64,000 nucleotides of DNA from Kallotenue papyrolyticum (GTDB lineage: Bacteria; Chloroflexota; Chloroflexia; Chloroflexales; Kallotenuaceae): assembly GCF_000526415.1 (NCBI RefSeq), contig NZ_JAGA01000002.1:702001-766000 (forward strand), read 5' to 3'. How positions within the stretch are numbered: position 1 is the first letter of the stretch; each line of letters starts with the position of its first letter. The translations under genes were made by a program, and so were the position numbers. Under the pieces are notes generated by a model. The model ran no database searches. It was not told where the DNA came from and saw only the letters and a program-made list of their open reading frames with translations. Positions 29,550 through 38,793 of this stretch are shown in pieces.

Positions 29550-29861
29550 TTAGCGGCGCGGGTGTTCATCTGCGCCATACTCGGCTTCCCACTGGCTGAC
29601 AATCTCGCGCGCGTCGAGCGTCTCTGCCTCTGCGTCGGCGCGCCGGTACTCCAGCAGGTCCGCCGGGGCGCAGTGCAGGTAGTCGCAGAGCCGCGCCAGG
29701 TGATCCAGGTCGATCTGCCCAACCTGGTTGTCGGCCAGCATGGTCAGCGTCGTCCGGTCGATACCGGTGGCGTGGGCGACGTCCTCCAGCGTCAGGCGTT
29801 GGTCGGTGTGCGCCGCATACTGAGCGATCATCTCGCGCAGGCGTAGTCGGATCGTACCCAT
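29550..29861 (-). CDS. XRE/Cro-type helix-turn-helix regulator
   Basis: 103 residues. The DNA-binding domain spans about residues 3-70: LRLREMIAQYAAHTDQRLTLEDVAHATGIDRTTLTMLADN (in parts) and IDLDHLARLCDYLHCAPADLLEY, typical of the HTH_26 group. A short acidic C-terminal tail follows. It has its own promoter and shares a divergent spacer with the TPP riboswitch operon, but nothing shows that it controls thiamine genes. Confidence 0.85.
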   Translation of the reverse strand: MGTIRLRLREMIAQYAAHTDQRLTLEDVAHATGIDRTTLTMLADNQVGQIDLDHLARLCDYLHCAPADLLEYRRADAEAETLDAREIVSQWEAEYGADEHPRR

Positions 29862-29883
29862 GGCTGCCCCCTTGATTGTCTCG

Positions 29884-29913
29884 AGTATAGACGACGGTGT
29901 CTGCCACGATCAA
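29884..29913 (-). promoter_or_regulatory. Promoter of the XRE-type regulator
   Basis: On the minus strand TTGATC (29913-29908), 18 bp, TATACT (29889-29884), with AAGGGGG before the start codon. Confidence 0.55.
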
Positions 29914-29947
29914 GCGGGCAAGCGGCGTGCCACCGGGCTGTGCCGTG

Positions 29948-29976
29948 TTGACAGCGCCGGAGCGGCATGCTACGAT
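29948..29976 (+). promoter_or_regulatory. Promoter of the thiamine transport operon
   Basis: TTGACA (29948-29953), 17 bp, TACGAT (29971-29976). The predicted start site is about 10 nt before the riboswitch aptamer. Confidence 0.75.
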
Positions 29977-29989
29977 CCTCTGGACAACG

Positions 29990-30094
29990 AGATAGGTGCT
30001 GGGGGGGCCGGATGAGTCCGGCTGAGAGGCTGGCCCGATCGATGCCAGCGACCCTTTGAACCTGACCTGGGTCATGCCAGCGTAGGGAAGCAGA
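29990..30094 (+). ncRNA. Thiamine pyrophosphate (TPP/THI) riboswitch aptamer
   Basis: It has the conserved CTGAGAG of the pyrimidine-sensor arm, ACCCTTTGAACCTGA, and the ATGCCAGCGTAGGGAA block of the pyrophosphate arm. P1 can form between TGCT (29997-30000) and AGCA (30089-30092). GGATGAGTCC forms P3a or a variable arm. Confidence 0.95.
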
Positions 30095-30105
30095 CGCGCG
30101 TTATG

Positions 30106-30136
30106 CGCCGCTGTGCCCGCTACGCAGCGGCGTTTT
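30106..30136 (+). terminator. Riboswitch-controlled intrinsic terminator
   Basis: CGCCGCTG (30106-30113) pairs with CAGCGGCG (30125-30132) and is followed by TTTT. It lies just after the TPP aptamer, so ligand binding probably causes transcription termination. Confidence 0.8.
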
Positions 30137-30159
30137 CCTTGTATACAGGAGTCGTTCCT

Positions 30160-31314
30160 ATGCCACGACGATCGATCATGCTGCTGCTGGCGCTGGTGCT
30201 GGCGGCCTGCGGCACCGGCGCAACGCCGACGGAAACTACGCCGCCGGCTGAGACCCCGGCGGCAGCTAGTCCGTCAGCCGCGCCTGCGGCAACCGCGGCG
30301 CCGCTGGAGGTCACCAGCGTCACTACGGAGCAGTATCCGGCCACACTGACGATCATGGCGCACGATAGCTTCAATCTCAGCGCCGAGGTGGTGGCCGAGT
30401 TCGAACGGGCCAACAACGTCAAGGTGCAGTTCCTCAAAGCCGGCGATGCCGGCGAGGCGCTCAACCGCGCGCTGCTGACGCGCGGCAATCCCCTGGCAGA
30501 TGTCTTCTTCGGCGTAGACAACACCTTTCTGAGCCGCGCGCTGCAGGGCGATATCTTCGAGCCCTACGCGCCGCAGGGGCTGGATCAGATTCCGGCAGAG
30601 TTCCAGCTCGATCCCCAGCACCGCCTGATCCCGATCGACTACGGCTTTGTCAACCTCAACTACGACAAGCGCAGCGAGCTGTTCCGCGACATCGCCAATC
30701 CCGAACAGTTGCCGCTGGAGGAGCTGACCAAGCCCAAGTTCCGCAATGCAGTAGTGACCGAGAATCCGGCGACCTCATCCCCGGGCCTGGCCTTTCTGCT
30801 GGCGACGATCGACTACTTCGGTGAGGAGCGCTGGCTCGACTGGTGGGCGCAGATGCGCGACAACGAGCTGGTGGTGGTCGATGGCTGGACCACGGCCTAC
30901 TACACCAACTTCAGCGGTTCGTCCGGCCAGGGTCCGCAACCGATCGTGGTCAGCTACTCCACCTCGCCCGCGGCGGAGGTCTACTTCTCCGAGGGTCAGC
31001 TCACGGAGCCGGTGACCGGCAACATCTTCCCGCCCAAGGCCGCCTTCCGGCAGATCGAGTTTGCCGGCATTCTCAAGGGTACGCCCAACCGGGAGCTGGC
31101 GCAGCGCTGGATGGACTACATGCTCTCCCGGCGCGTGCAGGACGATGTGATGCCGCAGATGGTGGTCTATCCCGTGCTGCCGTCGGCGCAGATCCCTGAG
31201 GTCTTTCAACGCTTCGCGCCGCTGCCGCCGCAGCCGGCGCAGATCGATCCCGAAACGATCGCACGCAATCGTGATCGCTGGATCCAGGAGTGGACGCGCA
31301 CGGTGCTGCGCTAG
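30160..31314 (+). CDS. Thiamine-type ABC transporter substrate-binding lipoprotein
   Basis: 384 residues. A lipoprotein signal ends in LVLAAC, followed by a Thr/Pro/Ala-rich linker to about residue 65 and a family 1/ThiB-like binding domain (LTIMAHDSFNLSAEVVAEFE; PIDYGFVNLNYDK; VVVDGWTTAYYTNFSG). AGGAG lies upstream of the ATG. The upstream TPP riboswitch supports thiamine or a thiamine precursor as ligand (inference from context). Confidence 0.88.
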   Translation: MPRRSIMLLLALVLAACGTGATPTETTPPAETPAAASPSAAPAATAAPLEVTSVTTEQYPATLTIMAHDSFNLSAEVVAEFERANNVKVQFLKAGDAGEALNRALLTRGNPLADVFFGVDNTFLSRALQGDIFEPYAPQGLDQIPAEFQLDPQHRLIPIDYGFVNLNYDKRSELFRDIANPEQLPLEELTKPKFRNAVVTENPATSSPGLAFLLATIDYFGEERWLDWWAQMRDNELVVVDGWTTAYYTNFSGSSGQGPQPIVVSYSTSPAAEVYFSEGQLTEPVTGNIFPPKAAFRQIEFAGILKGTPNRELAQRWMDYMLSRRVQDDVMPQMVVYPVLPSAQIPEVFQRFAPLPPQPAQIDPETIARNRDRWIQEWTRTVLR

Positions 31315-31380
31315 CGCGCCACCCGCTCGTCGGGCGTGGCAGGCTGTGCCGGCCTGTCGCGCCCGTGTTCTGAGACGCCT

Positions 31381-33072
31381 ATGCCTCGCTCGTCCGCGCG
31401 CCATCATCCCTTGCCTTGGCTGCCGGTGCTGCGTGGTGCGCTGTTCGCGCTGCCGCTGCTGTTTCTGGCGATCTTCTACCTGTATCCGCTGGCGACGATC
31501 ATCGCCTTCAGTTTTCGTGATGTGGGCTGGGCCGCCAGCGGCCTCACCGCGATCCTCACCGACAGCTACTTCTGGGGCGTGATCTGGTTCAGCATCTGGC
31601 AGGCAGCGCTGTCAACTTTGCTGACACTGCTGGTCGGCTTGCCGGCGGCCTATGTCTTTGCACGCTATGCCCTGCCAGGCGCGACGCTGCTGCGCGCCCT
31701 GGCGACGGTGCCCTTCGTGCTGCCGACGGTGGTGGTCGCCGCGGCCTTTGCGGCGCTGCTGGGCCCGCAAGGGCTGATCAACACGTTGCTCCAGGCCCTG
31801 CTGGGCCGCCAGGCGCTGCTCAATCTGCAGAACACGCTGACGCTGATCCTGATCGCCCATGTCTTCTACAACTTCAGCGTGGTCTTGCGGCTGGTGGGCG
31901 GCTTCTGGGCCAACCTTGATCCACGCGTGGAGGAGGCGGCGCGCGTGCTGGGCGCCAGCCGCTGGCGCGTCTGGTGGGAGGTGACGCTGCCGTTGCTCCT
32001 GCCGGCGGTGCTGGCTGCGGCGCTGCTGATCTTTCTCTTCACCTTCACCGCCTTCGGTACGGTGCTGATCCTGGGCGGACCGCGCTTCGCGACGATCGAG
32101 GTCGAAATCTATCGCCAGGCCGTCAACTTCTTCAACCTGCCGGTGGCTGCGGCGCTCTCGATCCTGCAGATCGTGATCACGTTGGCGCTAACGGTGGTCT
32201 ATACCCGTCTGCAGGAGCGCGCCAGCCGCCCGCTGGAGCTGCGTCCGCAGGCTGTTACGCGCCTGCCGCTGATCGGCTGGCGCCGGCGACTGCTGGCCGG
32301 CGCGGTCATCGCCCTGATCGCCGTGCTGCTGCTGTTGCCCCTGCTGGCGCTGGCCTATCGCTCGCTGACGTTGGGTGGCCGGTGGACACTGGCCTACTAC
32401 CAGCTGTTGAGTCTCAACCAGCGCAACGAGTTCTTTTTCGTACCGCCGCTCACCGCCGTGCGCCATTCGCTCCTGTTCGCCGGCGCGACCACGCTGCTGG
32501 CGCTGCTGATCGGCGTGCCGGCGGCCTACCTGCTGACGCGCCGTGGCGCGCTACGCGCGATCTTCGATCCGCTGTTTATCCTGCCGCTGGGCACCTCAGC
32601 GGTCACGCTGGGTTTTGGCTATATCATCACCTTCGACACGCCGCCGCTCAACCTGCGCACCTCGCCGCTGCTGATCCCACTGGCGCATACGCTGATCGCC
32701 TTTCCGTTTGTGGTGCGCGCGGTGCTGCCCGCGCTGCGGGCGATCAATCCACGGCTGCGCGAAGCGGCCGCCGTGCAGGGTGCTGGGCCGTTGCGTGTGC
32801 TGTGGGAGGTGGATGTGCCGATCGTGGCGCGCGCGGTGCTGGTGGGCGCGGTCTTCGCCTTCACCGTCTCCATGGGCGAGTTCGGCGCGACATTGCTGAT
32901 CAACCTGCCGCAGTATCCGACCATGCCGGTACTGATCTACCGCTTCCTGGGGCTGCCGGGCGTGACCAACTATGGCCAGGCGCTGGCGATGTCCACGCTG
33001 CTGATGCTGGTGACGACGCTGGGCTTCGTGGCGATCGAGCGCTTCCGTCTCGGCGACATCGGTGAGTTTTGA
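31381..33072 (+). CDS. Thiamine-type ABC transporter permease, fused double domain
   Basis: 563 residues with about twelve membrane helices, made of two binding-protein-dependent permease domains, like ThiP and iron permeases. Each half carries an EAA loop: EEAARVLGASRWRVWWEVTLP near residue 185 and REAAAVQGAGPLRVLWEVDVP near 460. It follows the binding-protein gene by 66 bp. The cognate ATPase (ThiQ type) is not next to it, so another ATPase must energise it. Confidence 0.88.
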   Translation: MPRSSARHHPLPWLPVLRGALFALPLLFLAIFYLYPLATIIAFSFRDVGWAASGLTAILTDSYFWGVIWFSIWQAALSTLLTLLVGLPAAYVFARYALPGATLLRALATVPFVLPTVVVAAAFAALLGPQGLINTLLQALLGRQALLNLQNTLTLILIAHVFYNFSVVLRLVGGFWANLDPRVEEAARVLGASRWRVWWEVTLPLLLPAVLAAALLIFLFTFTAFGTVLILGGPRFATIEVEIYRQAVNFFNLPVAAALSILQIVITLALTVVYTRLQERASRPLELRPQAVTRLPLIGWRRRLLAGAVIALIAVLLLLPLLALAYRSLTLGGRWTLAYYQLLSLNQRNEFFFVPPLTAVRHSLLFAGATTLLALLIGVPAAYLLTRRGALRAIFDPLFILPLGTSAVTLGFGYIITFDTPPLNLRTSPLLIPLAHTLIAFPFVVRAVLPALRAINPRLREAAAVQGAGPLRVLWEVDVPIVARAVLVGAVFAFTVSMGEFGATLLINLPQYPTMPVLIYRFLGLPGVTNYGQALAMSTLLMLVTTLGFVAIERFRLGDIGEF

Positions 33073-33399
33073 ACGGCGTGGCCGCGCGCTTGTCCCTACA
33101 GCCCTTGCCCCGACCCCTGTCTTGTCCGGCGATTGATCCTGTTCCGTTGCGGTGATTGGTTCTGTTCCATCCTGACGACCGGCCCTGGCGTGGCGGGCGG
33201 CATGGGGAGGGCAGGGGCAAGCCCTGCCCCTACTGGGTGATTCTGTCTCAGTCCAACGATTGGTCCTGTCCACAGAGGCATGATCATGGGCGTCGGGGTA
33301 CGCCGTACGCAGTCCTCCCCTGGTGAGGAGGCACCCCACGCGCGAGCTGCCCCGACCGGACCGCCCCTGTCCTGCCCTGGCGCCGACCGCGACGCTGCC
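33073..33399. repeat. Gene-free 327-bp spacer with short repeats and a hairpin
   Basis: No credible gene. Three related words occur: GATTGATCCTGTTCC (33131-33145), GATTGGTTCTGTTCC (33154-33168) and GATTGGTCCTGTCC (33258-33271). Between them GGGCAGGG and CCCTGCCC (33209-33229) form an 8-bp hairpin. The hairpin could serve the permease gene as a terminator, but no T-run follows. Confidence 0.5.
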
Positions 33400-34875
33400 T
33401 TATGGTTCGTTGCCGGTTAGCGCCGTCAGATCGGGCCGGCGCGTGTGCCAGTCGGTGGCGCGCTGATAGACATCGCCAACCTTGAGCAGCGTGGCTTCGT
33501 CGAAGGGCCGCCCCAGCAGTTGCAGGCCTACCGGCAGACCATCGGCAAAACCGCAGGGCAGTGATAGGCCGGGCACGCCCGCCAGACTGGCCGGCAGCGT
33601 CAGCACGTCACTGAGGTACATTGCCAGCGGATCGTCCAGCTTAGCGCCGATTGGGAAAGCGACCGTCGGTGAGGTGGCGGCGGCGATCACATCCACCTGC
33701 TGGAAGGCCTGCTGGAAGTCGCGCCGGATCAGCGTGCGCACCTGCTGCGCGCGCCGGTAATAGGCATCATAGTAGCCCGCCGAGAGCGCGTAGGTCCCCA
33801 GCATGATCCGCCGCCGCACCTCGGGGCCGAAGCCGGCGCCGCGCGTCAGCTCCATCTCCTCGATCACGTTCTCGCCCTCGATGTGCAGGCCATAGCGCAC
33901 GCCGTTGAAGCGCGCCAGGTTGGCGCTGGCTTCCGAGGGGGCAATAATGTAATACGTCGGCAGCGCGTAGCGCGTGTGCGGCAGCGAGATGTCAACGATC
34001 GCGGCGCCCAGCTCGCGCAGACAGTCGATCGCGGCGCGGACCGCCTGTTCCACGCCCGCTTCCATGCCCGCGACGAAGTACTCGCGCGGTACGCCGATGC
34101 GCAGTCCGCGGATATCGCCGTCGAGCATGGCGGCGTAGGATGGCACCGGCTCGCGCGCCGCGGTCGAGTCGTTGATATCCGCACCGGCGATCGCCTCCAG
34201 CAGCAACGCACAATCCCGCGCAGTGCGCGCAAAGGGGCCGATCTGATCCAGCGATGACGCGAAGGCCACCAACCCGTAGCGCGACACCCGGCCATAGGTG
34301 GGCTTGAGCCCGGTCACGCCACACAGCGCCGCCGGCTGCCGGATCGAGCCGCCGGTGTCGGTGCCCAGGCTGCCCAGCGCTTCGCCAGCAGCCACGGCCA
34401 CCGCCGAGCCGCCCGACGAGCCACCGGGCACGCGTGTGGGATCCCACGGGTTGCGCGTCACCACAAAGGCGCTGTTCTCGGTGGACGAGCCCATGGCGAA
34501 TTCGTCCAGGTTGGTCTTGCCGATCAACACCGCGTCTTGAGCCTTAAGCCGCGCGACGGCGGTGGCGTCGTAGGGCGCGACCCAGTTTTCCAGCATGCGT
34601 GAGCCGCAGGTGGTGATGGTGCCGCGCACGCACAGGACATCCTTGATCGCCAATGGAATGCCGGTCAGTGGCTGCGCGTTGCCGCCGGCGATACGTTGAT
34701 CGGCGACGGCGGCCTGGGCCAGCGCGCCCTCATCGTCGATGTCGAGAAAGGCTTTGAGGGTGTTGTCAACGGCCAGAATGCGCTCCAGCGCGGCGCGCGT
34801 CAGCTCAACAGCGCTGATCTCGCGCCGCACCAGCAGCGCGTGGGCCTCGGCAATCGTTAGTTGCAACAGATCCAT
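33400..34875 (-). CDS. gatA: Asp-tRNA(Asn)/Glu-tRNA(Gln) amidotransferase subunit A
   Basis: Amidase subunit of GatCAB that releases ammonia from glutamine to amidate mischarged tRNA. 491 residues. Lys-cisSer-Ser triad: Lys in [11 protein letters not shown], cis-Ser and Ser in [17 protein letters not shown] and [17 protein letters not shown]. The GatA block [19 protein letters not shown] is typical. ATG 34875 has AGG about seven bases upstream; ATG 34881 is the alternative. gatB and gatC are not adjacent. Consistent with gltX in this window, an indirect Gln-tRNA route is likely. Confidence 0.93.
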   Translation of the reverse strand: MDLLQLTIAEAHALLVRREISAVELTRAALERILAVDNTLKAFLDIDDEGALAQAAVADQRIAGGNAQPLTGIPLAIKDVLCVRGTITTCGSRMLENWVAPYDATAVARLKAQDAVLIGKTNLDEFAMGSSTENSAFVVTRNPWDPTRVPGGSSGGSAVAVAAGEALGSLGTDTGGSIRQPAALCGVTGLKPTYGRVSRYGLVAFASSLDQIGPFARTARDCALLLEAIAGADINDSTAAREPVPSYAAMLDGDIRGLRIGVPREYFVAGMEAGVEQAVRAAIDCLRELGAAIVDISLPHTRYALPTYYIIAPSEASANLARFNGVRYGLHIEGENVIEEMELTRGAGFGPEVRRRIMLGTYALSAGYYDAYYRRAQQVRTLIRRDFQQAFQQVDVIAAATSPTVAFPIGAKLDDPLAMYLSDVLTLPASLAGVPGLSLPCGFADGLPVGLQLLGRPFDEATLLKVGDVYQRATDWHTRRPDLTALTGNEP

Positions 34876-34944
34876 AAGCATCCTGTGGTGCGCGCCCGGC
34901 TATCGCCGCAGCGCAGCATGTGATCTTTCTTCTTCTCCGTCGGT

Positions 34945-35214
34945 CTATTCCCCGCGCCACCACGCCGGCAGCGCGCGGTACGCTCCGATCCATACCGGCA
35001 TGGCGATCAGCGCCAGCAGCAGCGCGCCCCATGGCTCGCCACGCCACAGCAGCAGCCCGATCAGCCCCAGGATCATCGCGCCGCCGGCCACATCCAGCGC
35101 CACCGTCCAGCGGCGCACGGCGCGCCGCCAGCCCGCGCCCAGCCAGGGGCTCAGCAGCGCCAGTAGACGCACACCCAGGATCAGCAGCAGTGGAATGGCC
35201 AGCCAGCGCAGCAT
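34945..35214 (-). CDS. Small membrane protein in the polysaccharide cluster
   Basis: 89 residues with two or three hydrophobic helices (LRWLAIPLLLILGVRLLALL; AGGAMILGLIGLLLW; ALLLALIAMPVWIGAY) separated by a basic loop. GGAG precedes the ATG. It lies between gatA and the sugar transferase on the same strand. Function unknown. Confidence 0.55.
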   Translation of the reverse strand: MLRWLAIPLLLILGVRLLALLSPWLGAGWRRAVRRWTVALDVAGGAMILGLIGLLLWRGEPWGALLLALIAMPVWIGAYRALPAWWRGE

Positions 35215-35261
35215 GTCGTCTCCGTCTCGGTGCGCCGCACGGCGGCTGCCCGCGCGGCGCA

Positions 35262-36665
35262 TCAGTGCGCATTCACGCCTTTACGGAAGAGCGAGAACAG
35301 TTGGCGCACGATGATTTTAATGTCGAACAGCACCGACCAGTTCTCGACATAGTACAGATCATAGCGCACGCGCTCCTCGATCGAGGTATCGCCGCGCAGA
35401 CCGTTGACCTGCGCCCAGCCGGTCATGCCGGCCTTTTCCTTATGGCGACGCATGTAGTGCGGGATCTGCTGGCGGAACTGTTCCACAAAGAGCGGCTGCT
35501 CCGGACGCGGCCCCACCAGGCTCATATCGCCCAGCAGCACGTTGATCAGTTGCGGCAGCTCATCCAGCGAGCGCGGACGCATGAATTCGCCCAGGCGCGT
35601 GCGCCGACCGTCGTTGGCTGTGGTCCAGCGCGCAATCCGCTCGGCATCGGGCCGCATGGAGCGAAACTTGATCATGTAGAACGGTTTGCCGTTAAGGCCG
35701 ACCCGCTCTTGGATAAAGAAGGCTGGTCCCTCGCTGTCGAGCTTGATCAGGATCGCCAGCAGCAGCATCAGCGGCGAGAGCAGAATCAGCCCGACGCTTG
35801 CCCCGACCAGGTCGATGGCGCGTTTGAGCGCGCGGTTCCAGCGTAGATCGAGCGGCGAGCTCTTGATGCTCATGAGCGGCAGGCCGCCCAGATCGCCCAG
35901 CGAGATCTCGTTGTTGGTGATGATCTGAAACGTGTCGGGATAGATCTTGATCGCGACAGGCAGATCCTCGCAGGCGGCAACCAGCTCCAACACCAGATTG
36001 GCGTCGAGGCCGCGGAGGCAAACCAGCACCTCGCTGATCTGCAGCGTCTGCACCACGCGGCGGATATCGCGCGGGCGGCCCAGCACGGGCACGCCGTGGT
36101 GTTGCGTCCCGATCGGCTCGTCCTCGGACAGAAAGCCCTGGATGTCGTAGCCCAGGTGCGGCGCCTGCTGAAGGGTGCGCGCGATCATCTGTCCCAGCGG
36201 ACCCGAACCGACGATCAGGGTGCGCGCCCGGTCGAAGCCGCGTTGCCGCAGCCGGTAGACGACCTCGCGTTGCAGATTGCGGAGCGCGATGATCAGCACC
36301 ACCGCGCTGAGCCAGGCGACCAGCAGGTTGGTGGTGGTGAAGCGCAGGCCCACCAGCGAGGCGATCAGGCTCGCCACCAGCGCAATGATCGTGACGGTGA
36401 CAAAGATGGTGTAGGCCTCGTCCACGCGCGAGGTGCCGCGTTTGAGGCTATACAGCCGGTTGACGCCAAACAGCGCCAGACTGATCGGGTTGAGCAGCAG
36501 CAGCGAGATCGCCGCATGCTGTGCCAGATCGGGCTGCTTGAAGGTGTGGGCGATCTCGCGCTCGTAGAGCAGCCAGTATGATCCAGCCAGGGCCAGGTTC
36601 AGGCCCAGCAGATCGCAAAGGATCAGGCTGATCAGGATCGCTGCACGGGGATGGATGTGTCGCAT
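35262..36665 (-). CDS. Undecaprenyl-phosphate sugar phosphotransferase (WcaJ/WbaP type)
   Basis: Starts exopolysaccharide repeat-unit synthesis by transferring a sugar phosphate to the lipid carrier. 467 residues: four or five N-terminal membrane helices, a Rossmann-like domain (TLIVGSGPLGQMIARTLQQ), a further helix (LVGASVGLILLSPLMLLLA), and the catalytic domain with FFIQERVGLNGKPFYMIKFRSM in parts, SLDELPQLINVLLGDMSLVGPRPE in parts and GMTGWAQVNGLRGDTS. It lies 3 bp after a GT2 gene. The sugar donor cannot be told. Confidence 0.92.
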   Translation of the reverse strand: MRHIHPRAAILISLILCDLLGLNLALAGSYWLLYEREIAHTFKQPDLAQHAAISLLLLNPISLALFGVNRLYSLKRGTSRVDEAYTIFVTVTIIALVASLIASLVGLRFTTTNLLVAWLSAVVLIIALRNLQREVVYRLRQRGFDRARTLIVGSGPLGQMIARTLQQAPHLGYDIQGFLSEDEPIGTQHHGVPVLGRPRDIRRVVQTLQISEVLVCLRGLDANLVLELVAACEDLPVAIKIYPDTFQIITNNEISLGDLGGLPLMSIKSSPLDLRWNRALKRAIDLVGASVGLILLSPLMLLLAILIKLDSEGPAFFIQERVGLNGKPFYMIKFRSMRPDAERIARWTTANDGRRTRLGEFMRPRSLDELPQLINVLLGDMSLVGPRPEQPLFVEQFRQQIPHYMRRHKEKAGMTGWAQVNGLRGDTSIEERVRYDLYYVENWSVLFDIKIIVRQLFSLFRKGVNAH

Positions 36666-36668
36666 CGC

Positions 36669-37589
36669 TCACCCCACCTGCCGCCGCGCAGGCGGACGCA
36701 CCAGGTTGCTGGTCAGGGCCCACCACTCTTTGAGCGTGATCCCCACTTCAATCAGCCAGTTGAGCGGCGCGCTGGTCTGGCGCGCGTAGTGCTTGCGATG
36801 GAAAATACGCATCGCGTCGTAAAAGGCGCGGATCGACGGGAGGGCGCGCCGTGTCGAGGCGGCGCGCTTGTGGTGATGGATCACGGCGCGTGGATAGTAC
36901 ACGATGCGCCAGCCAAAGGCTTTGATCCGGAAGCACCAATCCAGATCCTCGCCGTACATGAAGAAGGACTCATCCAACAGCCCGACCTCGCGCACAACCT
37001 CCAGGCGCACGACCATCGCCGCCCCGACCAGCGCATCGACCTCGGTTTCCAGGTCGGGGTCGAGAAAGGTAAGGTTGTAGCGGCCAAAGCGCGGCGAGTG
37101 CGGAAACAGCCGGCTCAGGCCCGTCATGCGGTAGAACGAGACCGCCGGCGAAGGAAACGAGCGTCGGCAGGCTAGATCGAGCGAGCCATCCAGCAGCAGC
37201 AGCTTGGGCCCGACCGCGCCAACCGCCGGGTGCGCTTCCAGGTAGTCGATCAGCAGTTGCAGCGCATCGGGCTCAACCACTGTGTCGTTGTTGAGCAGCA
37301 TGACATAACGCGACGCCGGCGTGGTGGTCGCGGTGGTAGCTGCCTGCGCCAGGATCGCGCGCAGCGCCAGGTTATTGCCGGCGGCAAAGCCGTTGTTGAC
37401 CGGGTTGCGGATCAGCTGCACAGCCGGAAACTCGCGTGCCACCAGCTCGGCACTGCCATCGGTCGAAGCGTTGTCCACCACCCAGACCCGTAGCGTATGG
37501 CTGACCACGCTGTTCAGCACCGACTGCAAGCATGGACGGAGCAGATCGGCGCGATTGTAATTCAGAATGATAACATCGAGCTCGGCCAT
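36669..37589 (-). CDS. Family 2 glycosyltransferase (second of two)
   Basis: 306 residues. GT-A fold: LDVIILNYNRADLLRPCLQS at the N-terminus, VDNASTDGSAELV, the DXD-like region MLLNNDTVVEPDAL, and the acceptor-side block FFMYGEDLDWCFRIKAFGW with the catalytic-type EDxxxCxR. Rhamnosyltransferase-like. It lies between the other GT2 gene and the initiating transferase, so it probably extends the same polysaccharide. Confidence 0.9.
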   Translation of the reverse strand: MAELDVIILNYNRADLLRPCLQSVLNSVVSHTLRVWVVDNASTDGSAELVAREFPAVQLIRNPVNNGFAAGNNLALRAILAQAATTATTTPASRYVMLLNNDTVVEPDALQLLIDYLEAHPAVGAVGPKLLLLDGSLDLACRRSFPSPAVSFYRMTGLSRLFPHSPRFGRYNLTFLDPDLETEVDALVGAAMVVRLEVVREVGLLDESFFMYGEDLDWCFRIKAFGWRIVYYPRAVIHHHKRAASTRRALPSIRAFYDAMRIFHRKHYARQTSAPLNWLIEVGITLKEWWALTSNLVRPPARRQVG

Positions 37590-37653
37590 CGACGTGTGCG
37601 CTTCATCTCGGCAGCGGTCGCCAACGCCGGCAGAGGCGCCCGCTGCGGCGGCC

Positions 37654-38661
37654 TCACGCTTCGTAGGTCAGGCGCAGGACGCGGCCGTAGCTCCACAAGC
37701 GCGCCCGGATCTCGTCGGATGCGCGCCGGCGGCGCAGCCAGCCCGTCCAGGTGGCGAGCGTACTCCACAGCATGCCGGCGCGGATCACGCGCGCATGCCG
37801 GCGCCAGGCGCGCTCGCCGTAGTGTTTGCGGAAGAAGCGCATGCGGCTACGGTGGAGCGCCTCAAAGCTCTGGGCCCGGAATTGACGCGCGCTGGCGCCG
37901 GCGACGTGGATCACTTCGGCCTGCGGTACCTGCCAGATCGCCCAGCCGGCCTGCCGGCAGCGGTAGCACCAGTCCACTTCCTCGGCATACATCCAGTAGC
38001 CCTCGTCGAACAGCCCGACCTCCTCCAGCGTGGTGCGACGGATCAGCATCGCCGCGCCAAGCGGATGGTCGATCGGGAAGGGCTCGCGTCCACCCTCCTC
38101 GCGGTAGCGTCCGTTGAGCGGCGAGAAGTAGAGGCGCCCCAGGAGCGGGCCGCGCGGCGGAAACAGATCGAACAGCGTCATCCACAGCGTGGGAAAGCGC
38201 CAGGCGGCAGGTTGTGGCCGCCCGTCGGGATAGAGCAGCCGCGCGCCGACGCACCCAACCCGCGGATGGGCATCCATGAACTCGACCATTGCCTGTAACG
38301 CGCCGGCGCGCAGGCAGGCATCCGGGTTGAGCAACAGCAGATAACAGGGCTGTTCCGCCTCGGCCGCGGCATCGGTAGCGTCTGCCAGGCTCCACAGGGG
38401 CGTACGCGGCGTGAGCGCATGGCGCAGCCCTTGGTTGGTGGCGGCCGCGAAGCCGCGGTTCTCGCGATTGACGATCAGATCGACGTGCGGAAACTCGCGC
38501 CGCACCATCTCGGCACTGCCGTCGCGCGAGGCATTATCTACGACCACGACCTGCGTAGGCAGCTCCGCCGTCGTGACCGATTGTAAACACTGACGCAACA
38601 GGTCGCGGGTGTTGTAGGAGACGACCACAACCGCAACCCGTGGTGCTGCATAATGGCTCAT
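37654..38661 (-). CDS. Family 2 glycosyltransferase (first of two)
   Basis: 335 residues, a paralogue of the next gene: VAVVVVSYNTRDLLRQCLQS, VVDNASRDGSAEMV, LLLNPDACLRAGAL and WMYAEEVDWCYRCRQAGW. The chosen start (protein SHYAAPRVAVV) lies only a few bases downstream of the predicted transcription start and has no Shine-Dalgarno sequence, so it may be leaderless. The open frame upstream to 39096 reads as debris. Confidence 0.88.
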   Translation of the reverse strand: MSHYAAPRVAVVVVSYNTRDLLRQCLQSVTTAELPTQVVVVDNASRDGSAEMVRREFPHVDLIVNRENRGFAAATNQGLRHALTPRTPLWSLADATDAAAEAEQPCYLLLLNPDACLRAGALQAMVEFMDAHPRVGCVGARLLYPDGRPQPAAWRFPTLWMTLFDLFPPRGPLLGRLYFSPLNGRYREEGGREPFPIDHPLGAAMLIRRTTLEEVGLFDEGYWMYAEEVDWCYRCRQAGWAIWQVPQAEVIHVAGASARQFRAQSFEALHRSRMRFFRKHYGERAWRRHARVIRAGMLWSTLATWTGWLRRRRASDEIRARLWSYGRVLRLTYEA

Positions 38662-38671
38662 ACGGTGCAGC

Positions 38672-38700
38672 AGTATAGCGCGGTGCCTGGCGAAATGCAA
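38672..38700 (-). promoter_or_regulatory. Promoter of the polysaccharide cluster
   Basis: On the minus strand TTGCAT (38700-38695), 17 bp, TATACT (38677-38672). The start codon is 10 bp beyond the -10 box. Confidence 0.65.
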
Positions 38701-38793
38701 ACACGTCGGTGCGCCGGTCGCGCGCTGCGCCTTCTCGCCGGAAAAGTGGATCGCCTGGGACACCGCCTGAGCGTCCAGGAAACGCTGGCCGGC

